A model generated the notes under the pieces. The model was not told where the DNA came from, did not search any database, and saw nothing but the letters and a program-made list of their open reading frames with translations. The position numbers and the translations under genes were made by a program. A stretch of 61,646 nt of DNA from an uncultured Mediterraneibacter sp. (GTDB lineage: Bacteria > Bacillota > Clostridia > Lachnospirales > Lachnospiraceae): NCBI GenBank assembly GCA_944381495.1, contig CALWLJ010000021.1:1-61646 (forward strand), given 5' to 3'. Positions within the stretch are counted from its first letter, which is position 1. The number at the start of each line of letters is the position of its first letter. Shown here piece by piece: positions 53,784 through 61,519 of the stretch.

Positions 53784-53878
53784 GTCTGAGGACTGGGTCA
53801 TACTGACGACCCTCTAGGCAGCGGAAGGCATTATAACAGCCCGCTGCCGCCTGACCTCTCCATGCAGCGTCCTCAGAC
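53784..53878 (-). terminator. attenuator-like hairpin in the MFS leader
   Basis: On the minus strand GTCTGAGGAC pairs perfectly with GTCCTCAGAC (plus 53869-53878 and 53784-53793), followed by TTTGCTTCTT. Inside are GGGTC/GACCC and GGCAGCGG/CCGCTGCC hairpins; GCTGC (minus 53868-53864) can also pair with GCAGC (53847-53843) and so compete. The 5' arm contains the stop codon of the leader peptide. Confidence 0.68.
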
Positions 53879-53911
53879 CTTGCACGGAGCGGATGCTATG
53901 CATAGAATCAT
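53873..53911 (-). CDS. 12-residue leader peptide of the MFS gene
   Basis: MILCIASAPCKV, with AAAGGAG 8 bp before its ATG. Its TGA (53875-53873) lies within the 5' arm of the terminator-like hairpin. A ribosome slowed near its end would cover this arm and block the hairpin. Rests on the fit of promoter, site, frame and hairpin; no homologue is known to me. Confidence 0.65.
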   Translation of the reverse strand: MILCIASAPCKV

Positions 53912-53948
53912 TTTAGGGACTCCTTTCGCGTGTCGTATTATGTAATGA

Positions 53949-53977
53949 AGTATAGCATTCAGCTTTCCGTCTGTCAA
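53949..53977 (-). promoter_or_regulatory. promoter of the MFS leader transcript
   Basis: On the minus strand TTGACA (53977-53972), a 17-base spacer and TATACT (53954-53949). Transcription should start near 53942, giving a leader of about 236 bases. Confidence 0.82.
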
Positions 53978-54155
53978 AAATGACTTGTATGATATCTGGA
54001 GCGAACATTATGGTACGGAAATGTATATAGAGATAGCTTCTGCCGAAGATTTAGATTTTTTGAAAAGTTCATGGATCAGTATCCTGAGAAGTTTAGTATT
54101 GCAACGTTATAATCCTAAAATTTATCTTGTCGGGGAAATTTCATCCTCAGACAAT
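53978..54155. other. intergenic remnant, no assigned gene
   Basis: A frame with no start site (MYDIWSEHYG on) runs through on the plus strand, and another shows EKFMDQYPEKFSIATL before a stop. The pieces look protein-like but have no ribosome binding site or known family; likely decayed coding sequence. Confidence 0.3.
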
Positions 54156-54189
54156 AATGGGCCGATCTGCACAAGGCAGACGGCTCATT
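54156..54189 (-). terminator. terminator of the module 5 operon
   Basis: AATGAGCCGTCTGC pairs with GCAGATCGGCCCATT on the minus strand (two mismatches), followed by ATTGTCTG. Placed after the ATPase gene. Confidence 0.6.
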
Positions 54190-54237
54190 TTGGCAAGCAC
54201 TCGTCTTGTTTTAGATTTATGAGGATTTTCTGCTTTT

Positions 54238-54864
54238 CTACATACTTAATTTGCCCTTCTTCAACCGTAACACCACATCGGCCTGCTTTGCCAGTTCATT
54301 GGAGTGGGTAACAACTACTACACACTTATTCATCCCATGTGCGCTCTCTTTGAGAATTTCCGTGATGTCCCGAGCGGTGTCCTCGTCCAGATTGCCAGTA
54401 GGCTCATCGGCAAGGATAATCGGTGCCTCGCTTGCCAGAGCGCGGGCGATGGCCACACGCTGCTGCTGGCCGCCGGAGAGCTTCAGCACATTTCGCTTTG
54501 CTTCTTCTTTTGTCAGGCCCAGGCACTCCAGGATAGGCAGCGGAGGCAGCTTAGAGGTCAGCGACACATTTTCCGCAGGAGTCAGGTAGTCGATCAGATT
54601 ATACGCCTGGAAGATGAAGGAGACATGGTTGCGCCGATGATCCGCCAACCCAGAGGCGGCAATGTCGATCCCATCAAACAGAATCCTTCCGCTGTCAGGG
54701 CTATCCAAACCTCCCAGCAAAGAGAGTAAGGTGGTTTTCCCGCAGCCAGAGGGCCCAAGGATTGCGTATAGCTTTCCTTGCTCCATTTTGCCGCTAATAC
54801 CTCGTAAGACATTTTGTTTTCCTTCATAGCTATATTTCAAATCAGAGAACTCTAATATACTCAT
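54238..54864 (-). CDS. ABC transporter ATP-binding protein, MacB type (module 5)
   Basis: 208 aa. Walker [10 protein letters not shown] near 36-44, Q loop FIFQAYNL, signature [15 protein letters not shown], Walker [13 protein letters not shown] and HSNE switch; a short MacB/LolD-like ATPase. An AAGGAGG 6 bp before the ATG. It is the last gene of the minus-strand operon, with two FtsX permeases upstream. Confidence 0.9.
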   Translation of the reverse strand: MSILEFSDLKYSYEGKQNVLRGISGKMEQGKLYAILGPSGCGKTTLLSLLGGLDSPDSGRILFDGIDIAASGLADHRRNHVSFIFQAYNLIDYLTPAENVSLTSKLPPLPILECLGLTKEEAKRNVLKLSGGQQQRVAIARALASEAPIILADEPTGNLDEDTARDITEILKESAHGMNKCVVVVTHSNELAKQADVVLRLKKGKLSM

Positions 54865-54876
54865 AATATTTCCTCC

Positions 54877-56184
54877 TTAATCCATTTCAGAAAGAATTAT
54901 TCTTGGTTTCAACCGAACCACTGTGACCGCTGCCAGAAATACCGCCAAAATCAGGATCAGCGCACCAATACCATAAACCGCTGCAATATCCGCAGAATGG
55001 ATCGTTACATTTAGTCCGGTAATATCGCTGTCAGTTTGGCTTACAAGATAAGCGCCAACTTTTTCAGCCAGTAAAGCAGTCAGACCAAGGGAAGCGGCTA
55101 CTGCGGGAATTGCAACCAGAATATTTTCCGTCAGGAATTGCAGCACGATTTCCACTTTGCTTCGGCCTACTGCTATTAAGATACCAGCTTCTTTCTTCCA
55201 GCTCCGCGTCCAGAGAACCAGCAAAAGTACAATGATCGCTGCGCCTGTAACAGCAATTACAATGACTGCTGTATCCATCAGTGTTTGGAGTGAGGTAAGC
55301 GGATTGGAAATCAGATCAAAATTTTCTGTATTCGTGGAATAGGTGAATGTCTTGTCTTTGATCTCCGGCAGATTTTGAATGGTTTCCAAAACATCCTGGA
55401 CATTTTCCGCAGAGACCACATAGACATCCAGAGAGCCCAGCTCCAAAGTAGTTTCATTCCACATTCTCTGATAGCTGTTCATATCAATATATCCTTGATT
55501 AGCCGCGATTCCGTCCGCCATCATAGCGTCTTTTGCCATACCTTCTGTACCGCTGTAAATGCCCACGATTTCAAAGACATCTTCCCGTTGGGTATCCAAG
55601 CTGTACAGAGTGATGGTATCTTCTACAGAAAGGTGATTTTTTTCTGCCAGTTCCTGGGAAATCAGCACCGCAAAAGAATCTTTCGGAGTGATATGACGCC
55701 CTTCTTCCAGGGCGTAAGTGCCGTTTAGGAATTTAATGCTCAGTCCAGAGTTCATTGTTACCGTATAGGGCACCAGCTGTCCATGCCCGGAAACGTCCAC
55801 GTTGAAAGCGCCTGGAAAATAATCGAAATCCACAGCCGCCCCGTAATAGCCGCCTTCGCTTTCTGCACTATAAGAAGCAACTCCTTCTACTTTGGAAATT
55901 GCATCTATCACATCTTGGGTGATGTAGTCGCCGTTATATTGATAGCTCATCCCATTGGCATTTTCTGCTCCGGGTCCATAGTTGTTCTGGTTGCCGCTGT
56001 CAATCTCAATACGGATAGAAGCCCCAATTGTTTTCTTAACATCTGCTGTCCCTTCCTCTGTGGCGTGGCCTACGGATAAGGCGGTCAGCGCCGCAGAAGA
56101 CAGCAGTGTGAAGACCAGCAGCAGGATGATACTTCTTATTTTCTGCCGCCAGCGATAGCGGATTGCCCTTCTAAAAAAGTTCAT
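54877..56184 (-). CDS. MacB-like FtsX permease 2 (module 5)
   Basis: 435 aa. TM1 near 16-37, a periplasm-side (extracellular) domain of some 260 residues, and a C-terminal FtsX domain with three TMs (about 315-430). Half the size of BceB; two such subunits are needed. Overlap-free, 12 bp before the ATPase. Ends LKPRIILSEMD, like its partner's LKPKEILTRMS, so the two arose by duplication. Confidence 0.86.
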   Translation of the reverse strand: MNFFRRAIRYRWRQKIRSIILLLVFTLLSSAALTALSVGHATEEGTADVKKTIGASIRIEIDSGNQNNYGPGAENANGMSYQYNGDYITQDVIDAISKVEGVASYSAESEGGYYGAAVDFDYFPGAFNVDVSGHGQLVPYTVTMNSGLSIKFLNGTYALEEGRHITPKDSFAVLISQELAEKNHLSVEDTITLYSLDTQREDVFEIVGIYSGTEGMAKDAMMADGIAANQGYIDMNSYQRMWNETTLELGSLDVYVVSAENVQDVLETIQNLPEIKDKTFTYSTNTENFDLISNPLTSLQTLMDTAVIVIAVTGAAIIVLLLVLWTRSWKKEAGILIAVGRSKVEIVLQFLTENILVAIPAVAASLGLTALLAEKVGAYLVSQTDSDITGLNVTIHSADIAAVYGIGALILILAVFLAAVTVVRLKPRIILSEMD

Positions 56185-56197
56185 GTCAAACGTCTCC

Positions 56198-57547
56198 TTA
56201 ACTCATTCTTGTTAAAATTTCTTTTGGCTTTAGCCGGAGGATCATGCTGCTTGCTGCCAGTACCGTCAGCAGGACAGCCACTAATTCCCCGGCAAACAGG
56301 ATACCGGAGTGAAGCAGATCCGGCTGCAGGTAATTCGGTGTGCTGCCGCCGGTCTGCAATGCCGCTGTACCCGTCCCCTGGATTAAAGCGCCGAACAGAA
56401 ATCCGTTCACTGTATCAGAACAGATCAGCCACAGCAGAAAAGCAGGCAGAAAGCCAGCAAACAGGAGTATCCATGCCTCTAAAGTAAACTGACAGATGAT
56501 CTCCGTTTTGGATTTCCCCGCCGAGAGGTAAATCCCCGCTTCGTGGATACGCCCTCGTATCCGCATCACCAGGATCAGCATTAGAATTACAATGCTGAAA
56601 ACAGAGGCAATGACTATCAGCGCCACAGCCAGGTTTTGAAGATCATCCAGCTGTCCGGCAATCTGCTTGTACTGAAAATCGTTCTCTCGGAGGATATGGT
56701 TGTCCCAATCTATGGAGTCGATGACTTTCACACGCTCCAGAAGTGTATCCAGTTCCAAAGGATCGGTAATGTAAAAGGCAATCTCGCCCTTATAAATGCC
56801 CTCATGCTGTTCCTGTAAATTTACCAGCAGATGGCTGTCGGAATAAATATGATTTGCCGCTTTCCCGGCGGTAGGAGAATCCGCACTGTCGGCAGCTCTA
56901 TTACACTGGAAAATGCCCACAATCTCTACCTTGGCAAAGGCCGTCTTTTCCGGGATTGTGTCAATATATTTCCCATCTTGCTGGTCTAAACCGGCGTGGG
57001 TAAGAGAAATCACATCGCCAACTTCAAGGTTATTTTCCGCTGCCAACTCTGCGCTGATGAGGATTTTATTCTCATCCTCTGTCCGGATATGGCGGCCAGC
57101 AAGCAGGGTACATTCCTCATTCAGAAACACATCCGTAAGCCCGGAATCCCGCACGGCAGTTACCTGTCCCATGTTGCTGGCCTCATTGTCACCGGCACCC
57201 GGCAGGAAGTGAAGCTGTTCGCTCCTGGCATAGCCATAATGCTCCGTGTTATAGGCCTTCACTTGCCCCTGGGCAGCGTCGATCACCTGGTCAATGCTCT
57301 GCTGGGAGATCACAGGTGTTGCCCCTTCACTGAGAACGCCATCCTCCAAAGTCAATTGAGCATAAGGCCGGATATAAAAAGCGGCACCGATGTTGGAACG
57401 TAAATTTCTGGCTGCCTGCCCTGTACCATTCAAAATGGAAAAGCAGGTCAGCAAAAGGGTAGATACCAAAAAGAAGATCAGGAAAAGAAGAATAGCTTTT
57501 CCCTTTTTGCGGGCCAGATAAAGGGCGGCCCGCCTGCAAACACCCAT
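56198..57547 (-). CDS. MacB-like FtsX permease 1 (module 5)
   Basis: 449 aa. TM near 20-42, a large extracellular domain and a three-TM FtsX domain. An in-frame TTG/ATG upstream (57589) would add 14 residues through the hairpin at 57555-57598; the ATG at 57547 is preferred (MGVCRRAALYLARKKGKA). There is no free ribosome binding site: the AAAGGACGG that could serve lies in the 3' arm of the hairpin. Confidence 0.84.
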   Translation of the reverse strand: MGVCRRAALYLARKKGKAILLFLIFFLVSTLLLTCFSILNGTGQAARNLRSNIGAAFYIRPYAQLTLEDGVLSEGATPVISQQSIDQVIDAAQGQVKAYNTEHYGYARSEQLHFLPGAGDNEASNMGQVTAVRDSGLTDVFLNEECTLLAGRHIRTEDENKILISAELAAENNLEVGDVISLTHAGLDQQDGKYIDTIPEKTAFAKVEIVGIFQCNRAADSADSPTAGKAANHIYSDSHLLVNLQEQHEGIYKGEIAFYITDPLELDTLLERVKVIDSIDWDNHILRENDFQYKQIAGQLDDLQNLAVALIVIASVFSIVILMLILVMRIRGRIHEAGIYLSAGKSKTEIICQFTLEAWILLFAGFLPAFLLWLICSDTVNGFLFGALIQGTGTAALQTGGSTPNYLQPDLLHSGILFAGELVAVLLTVLAASSMILRLKPKEILTRMS

Positions 57548-57554
57548 AAAAAAC

Positions 57555-57598
57555 ACCGTCCTTTCGCTTGATGTGATTCCATCATACAAAAGGACGGT
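57555..57598 (-). promoter_or_regulatory. leader hairpin hiding the ribosome binding site, terminator-like
   Basis: On the minus strand ACCGTCCTTT (57598-57589) pairs perfectly with AAAGGACGGT (57564-57555); an inner GATG/CATC stem adds four pairs. It is followed by GTTTTTTATG, so the T run leads directly into the start codon at 57547. It could end transcription or cover the only AAAGGA site. Confidence 0.68.
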
Positions 57599-57618
57599 TT
57601 ATTTTTCGCTTGGACTTA

Positions 57619-57635
57619 ATTTAATTTTGATTTAG
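57619..57635 (-). promoter_or_regulatory. module 5 operator, 17-bp sequence with 11-bp repeat
   Basis: On the plus strand ATTTAATTTTGATTTAG; on the minus strand TAAAT recurs at an 11-bp period (TAAATCAAAAT then TAAAT). The same 17 bp occurs at 59937-59953. A -10 at the expected place is only weak (AAAAAT). Confidence 0.5.
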
Positions 57636-57683
57636 TTTTTTGAGGATAGCAGGTAAAAAGCTGACGGACAAATTAGGCTTTAT

Positions 57684-58286
57684 TCATTTCGTTTTAGACG
57701 CTTTTATTTCATAAAAAAGCAATACTGCACCATATAGTCCACAAATTAAAAGAATCAAGTCTTCATAAGCATTAAAAAATACTGATTTTATACCAGTCAA
57801 CCCCCAAAGTGCTAAAAGGGCAAGAAGCAATTTGTTTTTATTTTTATATCCTGCATAAACAGTTATACTTAAACTGACTACGGGGCAAGGCATAATATAT
57901 GTAACCATTTGTGGAAATGAATTACCTAATAGTACGGAAACAAAAGGATATAGCAGATAAAGTGCTAACAATGCCGCTTGCAACATATTAGGTTTCTGGA
58001 GAACATCGTTTCTGCTGTGCCAGCTTTCATATAAGAACAGAACTCCACAAAGCGAGTATAACGGCAAAGCAAAATACTTCTGAATAGGTTCTGTTCCATA
58101 TAGTGCAAAAAAGCCAAAACCTATAAATAAGTTTGCAATTCCCAATGCAAATTTAGCTGACCAGTTTATTTTATGCATGTAAGATACTACAATGGCTGAA
58201 ATTAGAAATATGAATAAGCCTATTTGAATTATCAGTGTTTGCACATTGTATTCTCCAATAACATTCCAGAAAATTTGTGTATCCAT
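57684..58286 (-). CDS. DUF6064-like seven-TM membrane protein
   Basis: 200 aa, seven hydrophobic segments. The start (FWNVIGEYNVQTLIIQIGLF) and the motif CPVVSLSITVYAGYKNK near 137 fit DUF6064, a family of unknown function. It lies between the kinase and the permeases and is probably part of the operon, though a 137-bp gap to 57547 holds the operator and hairpin. Contribution to the module is unknown. Confidence 0.75.
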   Translation of the reverse strand: MDTQIFWNVIGEYNVQTLIIQIGLFIFLISAIVVSYMHKINWSAKFALGIANLFIGFGFFALYGTEPIQKYFALPLYSLCGVLFLYESWHSRNDVLQKPNMLQAALLALYLLYPFVSVLLGNSFPQMVTYIMPCPVVSLSITVYAGYKNKNKLLLALLALWGLTGIKSVFFNAYEDLILLICGLYGAVLLFYEIKASKTK

Positions 58287-58329
58287 GCTTTCCCTCTACA
58301 ATTTTCAATTTGTCGCTAAGCAAATTATA

Positions 58330-59688
58330 TCAAAACTCCACCGCAAAGACCACACCCGTCTCTGTATTTTCCACCCGATACCGGAATCCATGCAGCTCCA
58401 AAATGGTCTTGACCAGATACAGACCCAGACCGCTGCCGCCAGTAGACTTGTTCTGGGATTTTTCCACCCGGTAAAAAGGTGTGAACAGAACGGGCAGATC
58501 ATCCTCCGGGATGGAAGTATCGGTATTGGTTATGGTCAGAACAGAAGGCGTAAGGTGGAGAAGAACGTCTGCCCCCTCCGGTGAGTGTCGGATCGCATTG
58601 CTCAGGATATTATGAATGGCCTTTTCCAACAGAGAGACATTACCGGATACCGAGACATCCCCGGCAAGTTGAGAATGAAGTGCGATCTGTCGCTCCTGGG
58701 CCAGCGGGAGGAGCGTTTCGGTGACTTTTGTAATAGTGTCCGTCAGCGACACCGGCTCTGCTTTTCCGGCCAGACCATCCATCTCGATTTTAGAAATCGC
58801 AAGGATTTCTTTTACCAGCCGTTCCATGTTTTCCACTTCTTTAAGGGTTTCCGGCAGCATTTTTCCTGTGTCCTTATATTTCCCGATTCCCAGGATCATG
58901 CTTTCAATCTGCCCTTTTAAGATAGTAATGGGTGTTTTCAGCTCATGAGAGGCAGCCGCAAAGAAATTTCGGCGCTGGCGGGAAAGCTCGGTGATATGCT
59001 CCATATTCTTCCGCAGTTGTTCATTGGTGCTTTTCAGCTCTTTCATGGCAGTGTCCAATCGCTTTGCCATCGTGTTCAGACTGTTTGCCAGAACGCCCAG
59101 CTCATCGGTACGGTTTACCCTGCAGTCCCAGGTCATATCCAGATGAGCCATCCGCTTTGAAATTCTACTGATCTCCAATATAGGTTTGACCATAATTCTG
59201 CTGCATAGAATTGCTCCGACAAAAGAAATCAGGAAAATCAGTAATAATATTATTGGAAAGAGTTTTAGAAAAAGAGATGTTAGCTCTCGCCCAGTGGGAG
59301 AAAATGCAACAACCGTAATAGGGTATTCCTCATTTTGATCCTTGAAAGTTGTAGTGGCGGTATAAGTTAATGTTTTACCTTCTTCAATGCTCCCTTCAGG
59401 GATTGATCCATAGGGAACGTTTTCCCCTTTATCCGTCAGGACGACCATTGCCTGATTATTCTGACAAAACTGCTCTATGATTTCAGGCGCATCTTCATAA
59501 TTTGTTCCCGCAAGCATTTCTACAAAGCGGTCCATTTCATCGACGAATTGTGTTGATATTACCGTTGAATAGCTCTTAGGGAAAATAATCATAACAATAC
59601 CATAAATCAGCAAACTGCAAAGAACAAGAAGACCGGCAATCCACAGAAAGACTTTTGCACTTAAACAGTTCCTAATTCTCTTTACCAA
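58330..59688 (-). CDS. sensor histidine kinase (module 5)
   Basis: 452 aa. TM1 near 8-30, an extracellular sensor of about 125 residues, TM2 near 156-178, HAMP, DHp (FFAAASHELKTPITILKGQI) and HATPase with TNTD and GSGLGLYLVKTIL. The likely start is the TTG at 59688 inside the end of the regulator frame, with GGGG 7 bp before it; a TTG at 59718 gives ten more residues. Its partner regulator is broken, so its output is unclear. Confidence 0.82.
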   Translation of the reverse strand: MVKRIRNCLSAKVFLWIAGLLVLCSLLIYGIVMIIFPKSYSTVISTQFVDEMDRFVEMLAGTNYEDAPEIIEQFCQNNQAMVVLTDKGENVPYGSIPEGSIEEGKTLTYTATTTFKDQNEEYPITVVAFSPTGRELTSLFLKLFPIILLLIFLISFVGAILCSRIMVKPILEISRISKRMAHLDMTWDCRVNRTDELGVLANSLNTMAKRLDTAMKELKSTNEQLRKNMEHITELSRQRRNFFAAASHELKTPITILKGQIESMILGIGKYKDTGKMLPETLKEVENMERLVKEILAISKIEMDGLAGKAEPVSLTDTITKVTETLLPLAQERQIALHSQLAGDVSVSGNVSLLEKAIHNILSNAIRHSPEGADVLLHLTPSVLTITNTDTSIPEDDLPVLFTPFYRVEKSQNKSTGGSGLGLYLVKTILELHGFRYRVENTETGVVFAVEF

Positions 59689-59938
59689 GTCGATACCCCA
59701 CCCCTCTGATCGTTTCAATCCAATCCGTGTCCAGCTTCCTCCGCAGGTTCATAATATGAATATTGACGGTTTTTTCTTCCCCAACGAAGTCATAGCCCCA
59801 CACTTCATTGAGCAGATTGTCCCTTGTAAATACCCGGCCAGGGTGGAGCATAAACAGTTCCAGAAGACCGTATTCCGTATGGGTAAGGGCAATGGGCTTT
59901 CCGTCAACAGAAACGGAGTGGCTTTCCCATAGAAGGAT
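59672..59938 (-). pseudogene. response regulator lacking its receiver domain (module 5)
   Basis: About 88 codons of an OmpR-type winged helix remain (from LLWESHSVSVDGKPIALTH to IRGVGYRLGKEN). The frame upstream stops at a TAA that belongs to the 17-bp repeat at 59937-59953. No start codon, ribosome binding site or receiver domain is present. So the receiver (about 130 residues) has been deleted. Confidence 0.82.
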
Positions 59939-59953
59939 TTAATTTTGATTTAG
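59937..59953. repeat. second copy of the 17-bp ATTTAATTTTGATTTAG repeat
   Basis: Identical to 57619-57635. It lies exactly where the homology to the regulator ends. In the intact ancestor it was probably the regulator's own operator. Confidence 0.7.
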
Positions 59954-60224
59954 AAATCGGAGATTTTTTGGTTTCTCGAAAATATTTTTTTCAAAATTCT
60001 GCTTATCTAAACGAGGGATACAAGCTGTGACTTACACAGAGTACAAAAATAGGAAAAAAACGGGGAAATAGCCGACTTCCATGAAGATGAGACGGATGAT
60101 ATTCTATTCTTATATAAAAAAGAAATGACAGGGAAATGATCGAATGGTACAATGGAGAAAAATAAAAGCCCTTCGGGATAAAAAAAGAATTTAGTTCGAA
60201 AAATCTTGGTAAACGGAGGTAAAA
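59954..60224. other. AT-rich intergenic region with a promoter for the flavin reductase
   Basis: No gene seen. ATGACA (60125-60130), a 17-base spacer and TACAAT (60148-60153) form a promoter for the next gene. The rest is A- and T-rich sequence. Confidence 0.45.
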
Positions 60225-60875
60225 ATGAAAAAGCAGTACAGCATGTTGCCTGAATCGATGAATCACATGGAGATGTATGGGTTTAATTGGATGGAGTTCG
60301 TGGTCGGTGTCCCTTCTTCGCTCTACATAATAACTTCATATAAAAGTAACGGACAGTCTAATGCCTGCATGCAGTCCTGGACAACATTTACAGGCGGGAA
60401 AAACGGCTACTTTGCAATTGTTTCCGCTGTCAGCAAATACGGACATTTATATAAAACACTTCATGAAACAGGAGAAGCTGTCATTAATTTTATGTCTGCC
60501 GATTTGTATGATAAGTGCATGTCAACCTGTAAAAATAACGGCTATGAGACAGATGAGATCAAGACCTCCGGTCTGACTCCGGTTAGAGCGGAAATGGTGA
60601 ATGCTCCGCTGATCGAGGAGTGCTTTATGAACCTGGAGTGCCGCTACAAGTGGGAGAAAGAAATTGCTGAGGGTGACGACTATGTTCTGGTATGCCTTGA
60701 AATCGTCAATGTCCATATTGATGAAAGACATATGGATGAAAATGATCTTGGAAGGACGGGAGAAACAGGGATTCTTTACAATATCCATCACCCAATCAAT
60801 CCGGAAAGCTTCAGCGGGACAGCCCATGATTATGTCGGTATTGTCAAAAAGATACGGGATTATTCTGAGTATTGA
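60225..60875 (+). CDS. flavin reductase-like FMN-binding protein
   Basis: 216 aa. The split-barrel flavin reductase fold: FVVGVPSSLYIITSYKSNGQSNACMQSWTTFT near 26-57 supplies the FMN phosphate and ring contacts, followed by GYFAIVSAVSKYGHLYKTL. Such proteins bind FMN and reduce unknown acceptors in anaerobes. AACGGAGG lies 6 bp before the ATG. The DUF3795 gene follows 46 bp later. Confidence 0.85.
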   Translation: MKKQYSMLPESMNHMEMYGFNWMEFVVGVPSSLYIITSYKSNGQSNACMQSWTTFTGGKNGYFAIVSAVSKYGHLYKTLHETGEAVINFMSADLYDKCMSTCKNNGYETDEIKTSGLTPVRAEMVNAPLIEECFMNLECRYKWEKEIAEGDDYVLVCLEIVNVHIDERHMDENDLGRTGETGILYNIHHPINPESFSGTAHDYVGIVKKIRDYSEY

Positions 60876-60921
60876 GCGATAGGATAAATATAAGTTAAAA
60901 ATCAGTAGGAGGTACATAGCT

Positions 60922-61254
60922 ATGAAAGATATGATAGCTTATTGCGGACTTGACTGCGAAAAGTGCGACGCCTATCTCGCGACAATCAATAATGATCAGG
61001 ATTTGCGCGAAAAAACCGCTAAACTGTGGGCTGAGTTAAATCAGGCGCCTATTCTGCCTGAACATATCAATTGTGAAGGATGCCGTGTTGACGGGGCAAA
61101 AACGGTATACTGCGACAGCCTTTGCGGCATTCGGCAATGCGCTTTGAAAAAGGAAGTGACAACATGCGGTGATTGCGCGGAACTGAACCATTGCAAGACG
61201 ATTGGAGCGCTTATTGCCAATAATCCTGATCTTCTTGAAAATCTGAAGAGGTAG
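60922..61254 (+). CDS. DUF3795 cysteine-rich protein
   Basis: 110 aa. Starts MIAYCGLDCEKCDAYLAT and has CEGCR, DSLCGIRQCA and CGDCAELNHC, a total of about 12 Cys, the DUF3795 signature; probably binds a metal or iron-sulfur cluster. The function is unknown. An AGGAGG site lies 8 bp before the ATG. It may be co-transcribed with the flavoprotein. Confidence 0.88.
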   Translation: MKDMIAYCGLDCEKCDAYLATINNDQDLREKTAKLWAELNQAPILPEHINCEGCRVDGAKTVYCDSLCGIRQCALKKEVTTCGDCAELNHCKTIGALIANNPDLLENLKR

Positions 61255-61290
61255 CTTAATGATACCTATAAAAAATTATGATTATTGTTG

Positions 61291-61318
61291 TTGCTAATTA
61301 TCTTTTTTTGCGTATAAT
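61291..61318 (+). promoter_or_regulatory. promoter of the small RNA
   Basis: TTGCTA, a 16-base spacer and TATAAT. Transcription would start near G61325, the first base of a stable hairpin. Confidence 0.68.
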
Positions 61319-61324
61319 ATAAAT

Positions 61325-61474
61325 GAGCAGAAATGCTCGTCGGTCATGACGGCAAGAATATCATGAACTTGTATGTTTAACTTCCGTAGGCGACGGGGTG
61401 CTTGCAAAAGCGTAGAATATCGTCTACTTGTAGAGAAGGACTTACTCATGGAGACATGATAAGTCCTTCTTTTG
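61325..61474 (+). ncRNA. candidate 150-nt small structured RNA
   Basis: Promoter-to-terminator unit without a coding frame. A GNRA hairpin GAGCA-GAAA-TGCTC (61325-61338) starts the transcript; TCATGA twice (61344, 61361), CCGT/ACGG (61384, 61393) and GTAGA/TCTAC (61412, 61423) give further stems; the terminator AAGGACTTA...TAAGTCCTT follows. I could not match it to 6S, SRP, tmRNA, RNase P or a common riboswitch. Confidence 0.58.
61436..61474 (+). terminator. strong terminator of the small RNA
   Basis: AAGGACTTA and TCATG pair with CATGA and TAAGTCCTT around GAGA (one bulged C at 61445), followed by CTTTTG. Confidence 0.82.
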
Positions 61475-61501
61475 TACATACGGAGGATGATACAGGGGTA
61501 A

Positions 61502-61519
61502 TGTAAATATTAATTTACA
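61502..61519. repeat. 18-bp palindrome TGTAAA-N6-TTTACA
   Basis: TGTAAAT-ATTA-ATTTACA is a perfect inverted repeat. The same TGTAAA-N6-TTTACA shape is found at 25476-25493. It overlaps the stop of the partial minus-strand frame. Confidence 0.55.

Noticed and set aside
53985-54311. 108-codon plus-strand frame
   Set aside because: No ribosome binding site and it overlaps the end of the module 5 ATPase; at best a decayed remnant.
61294-61479. 61-codon minus-strand frame
   Set aside because: It lies over the small RNA promoter and hairpins and has no start site.
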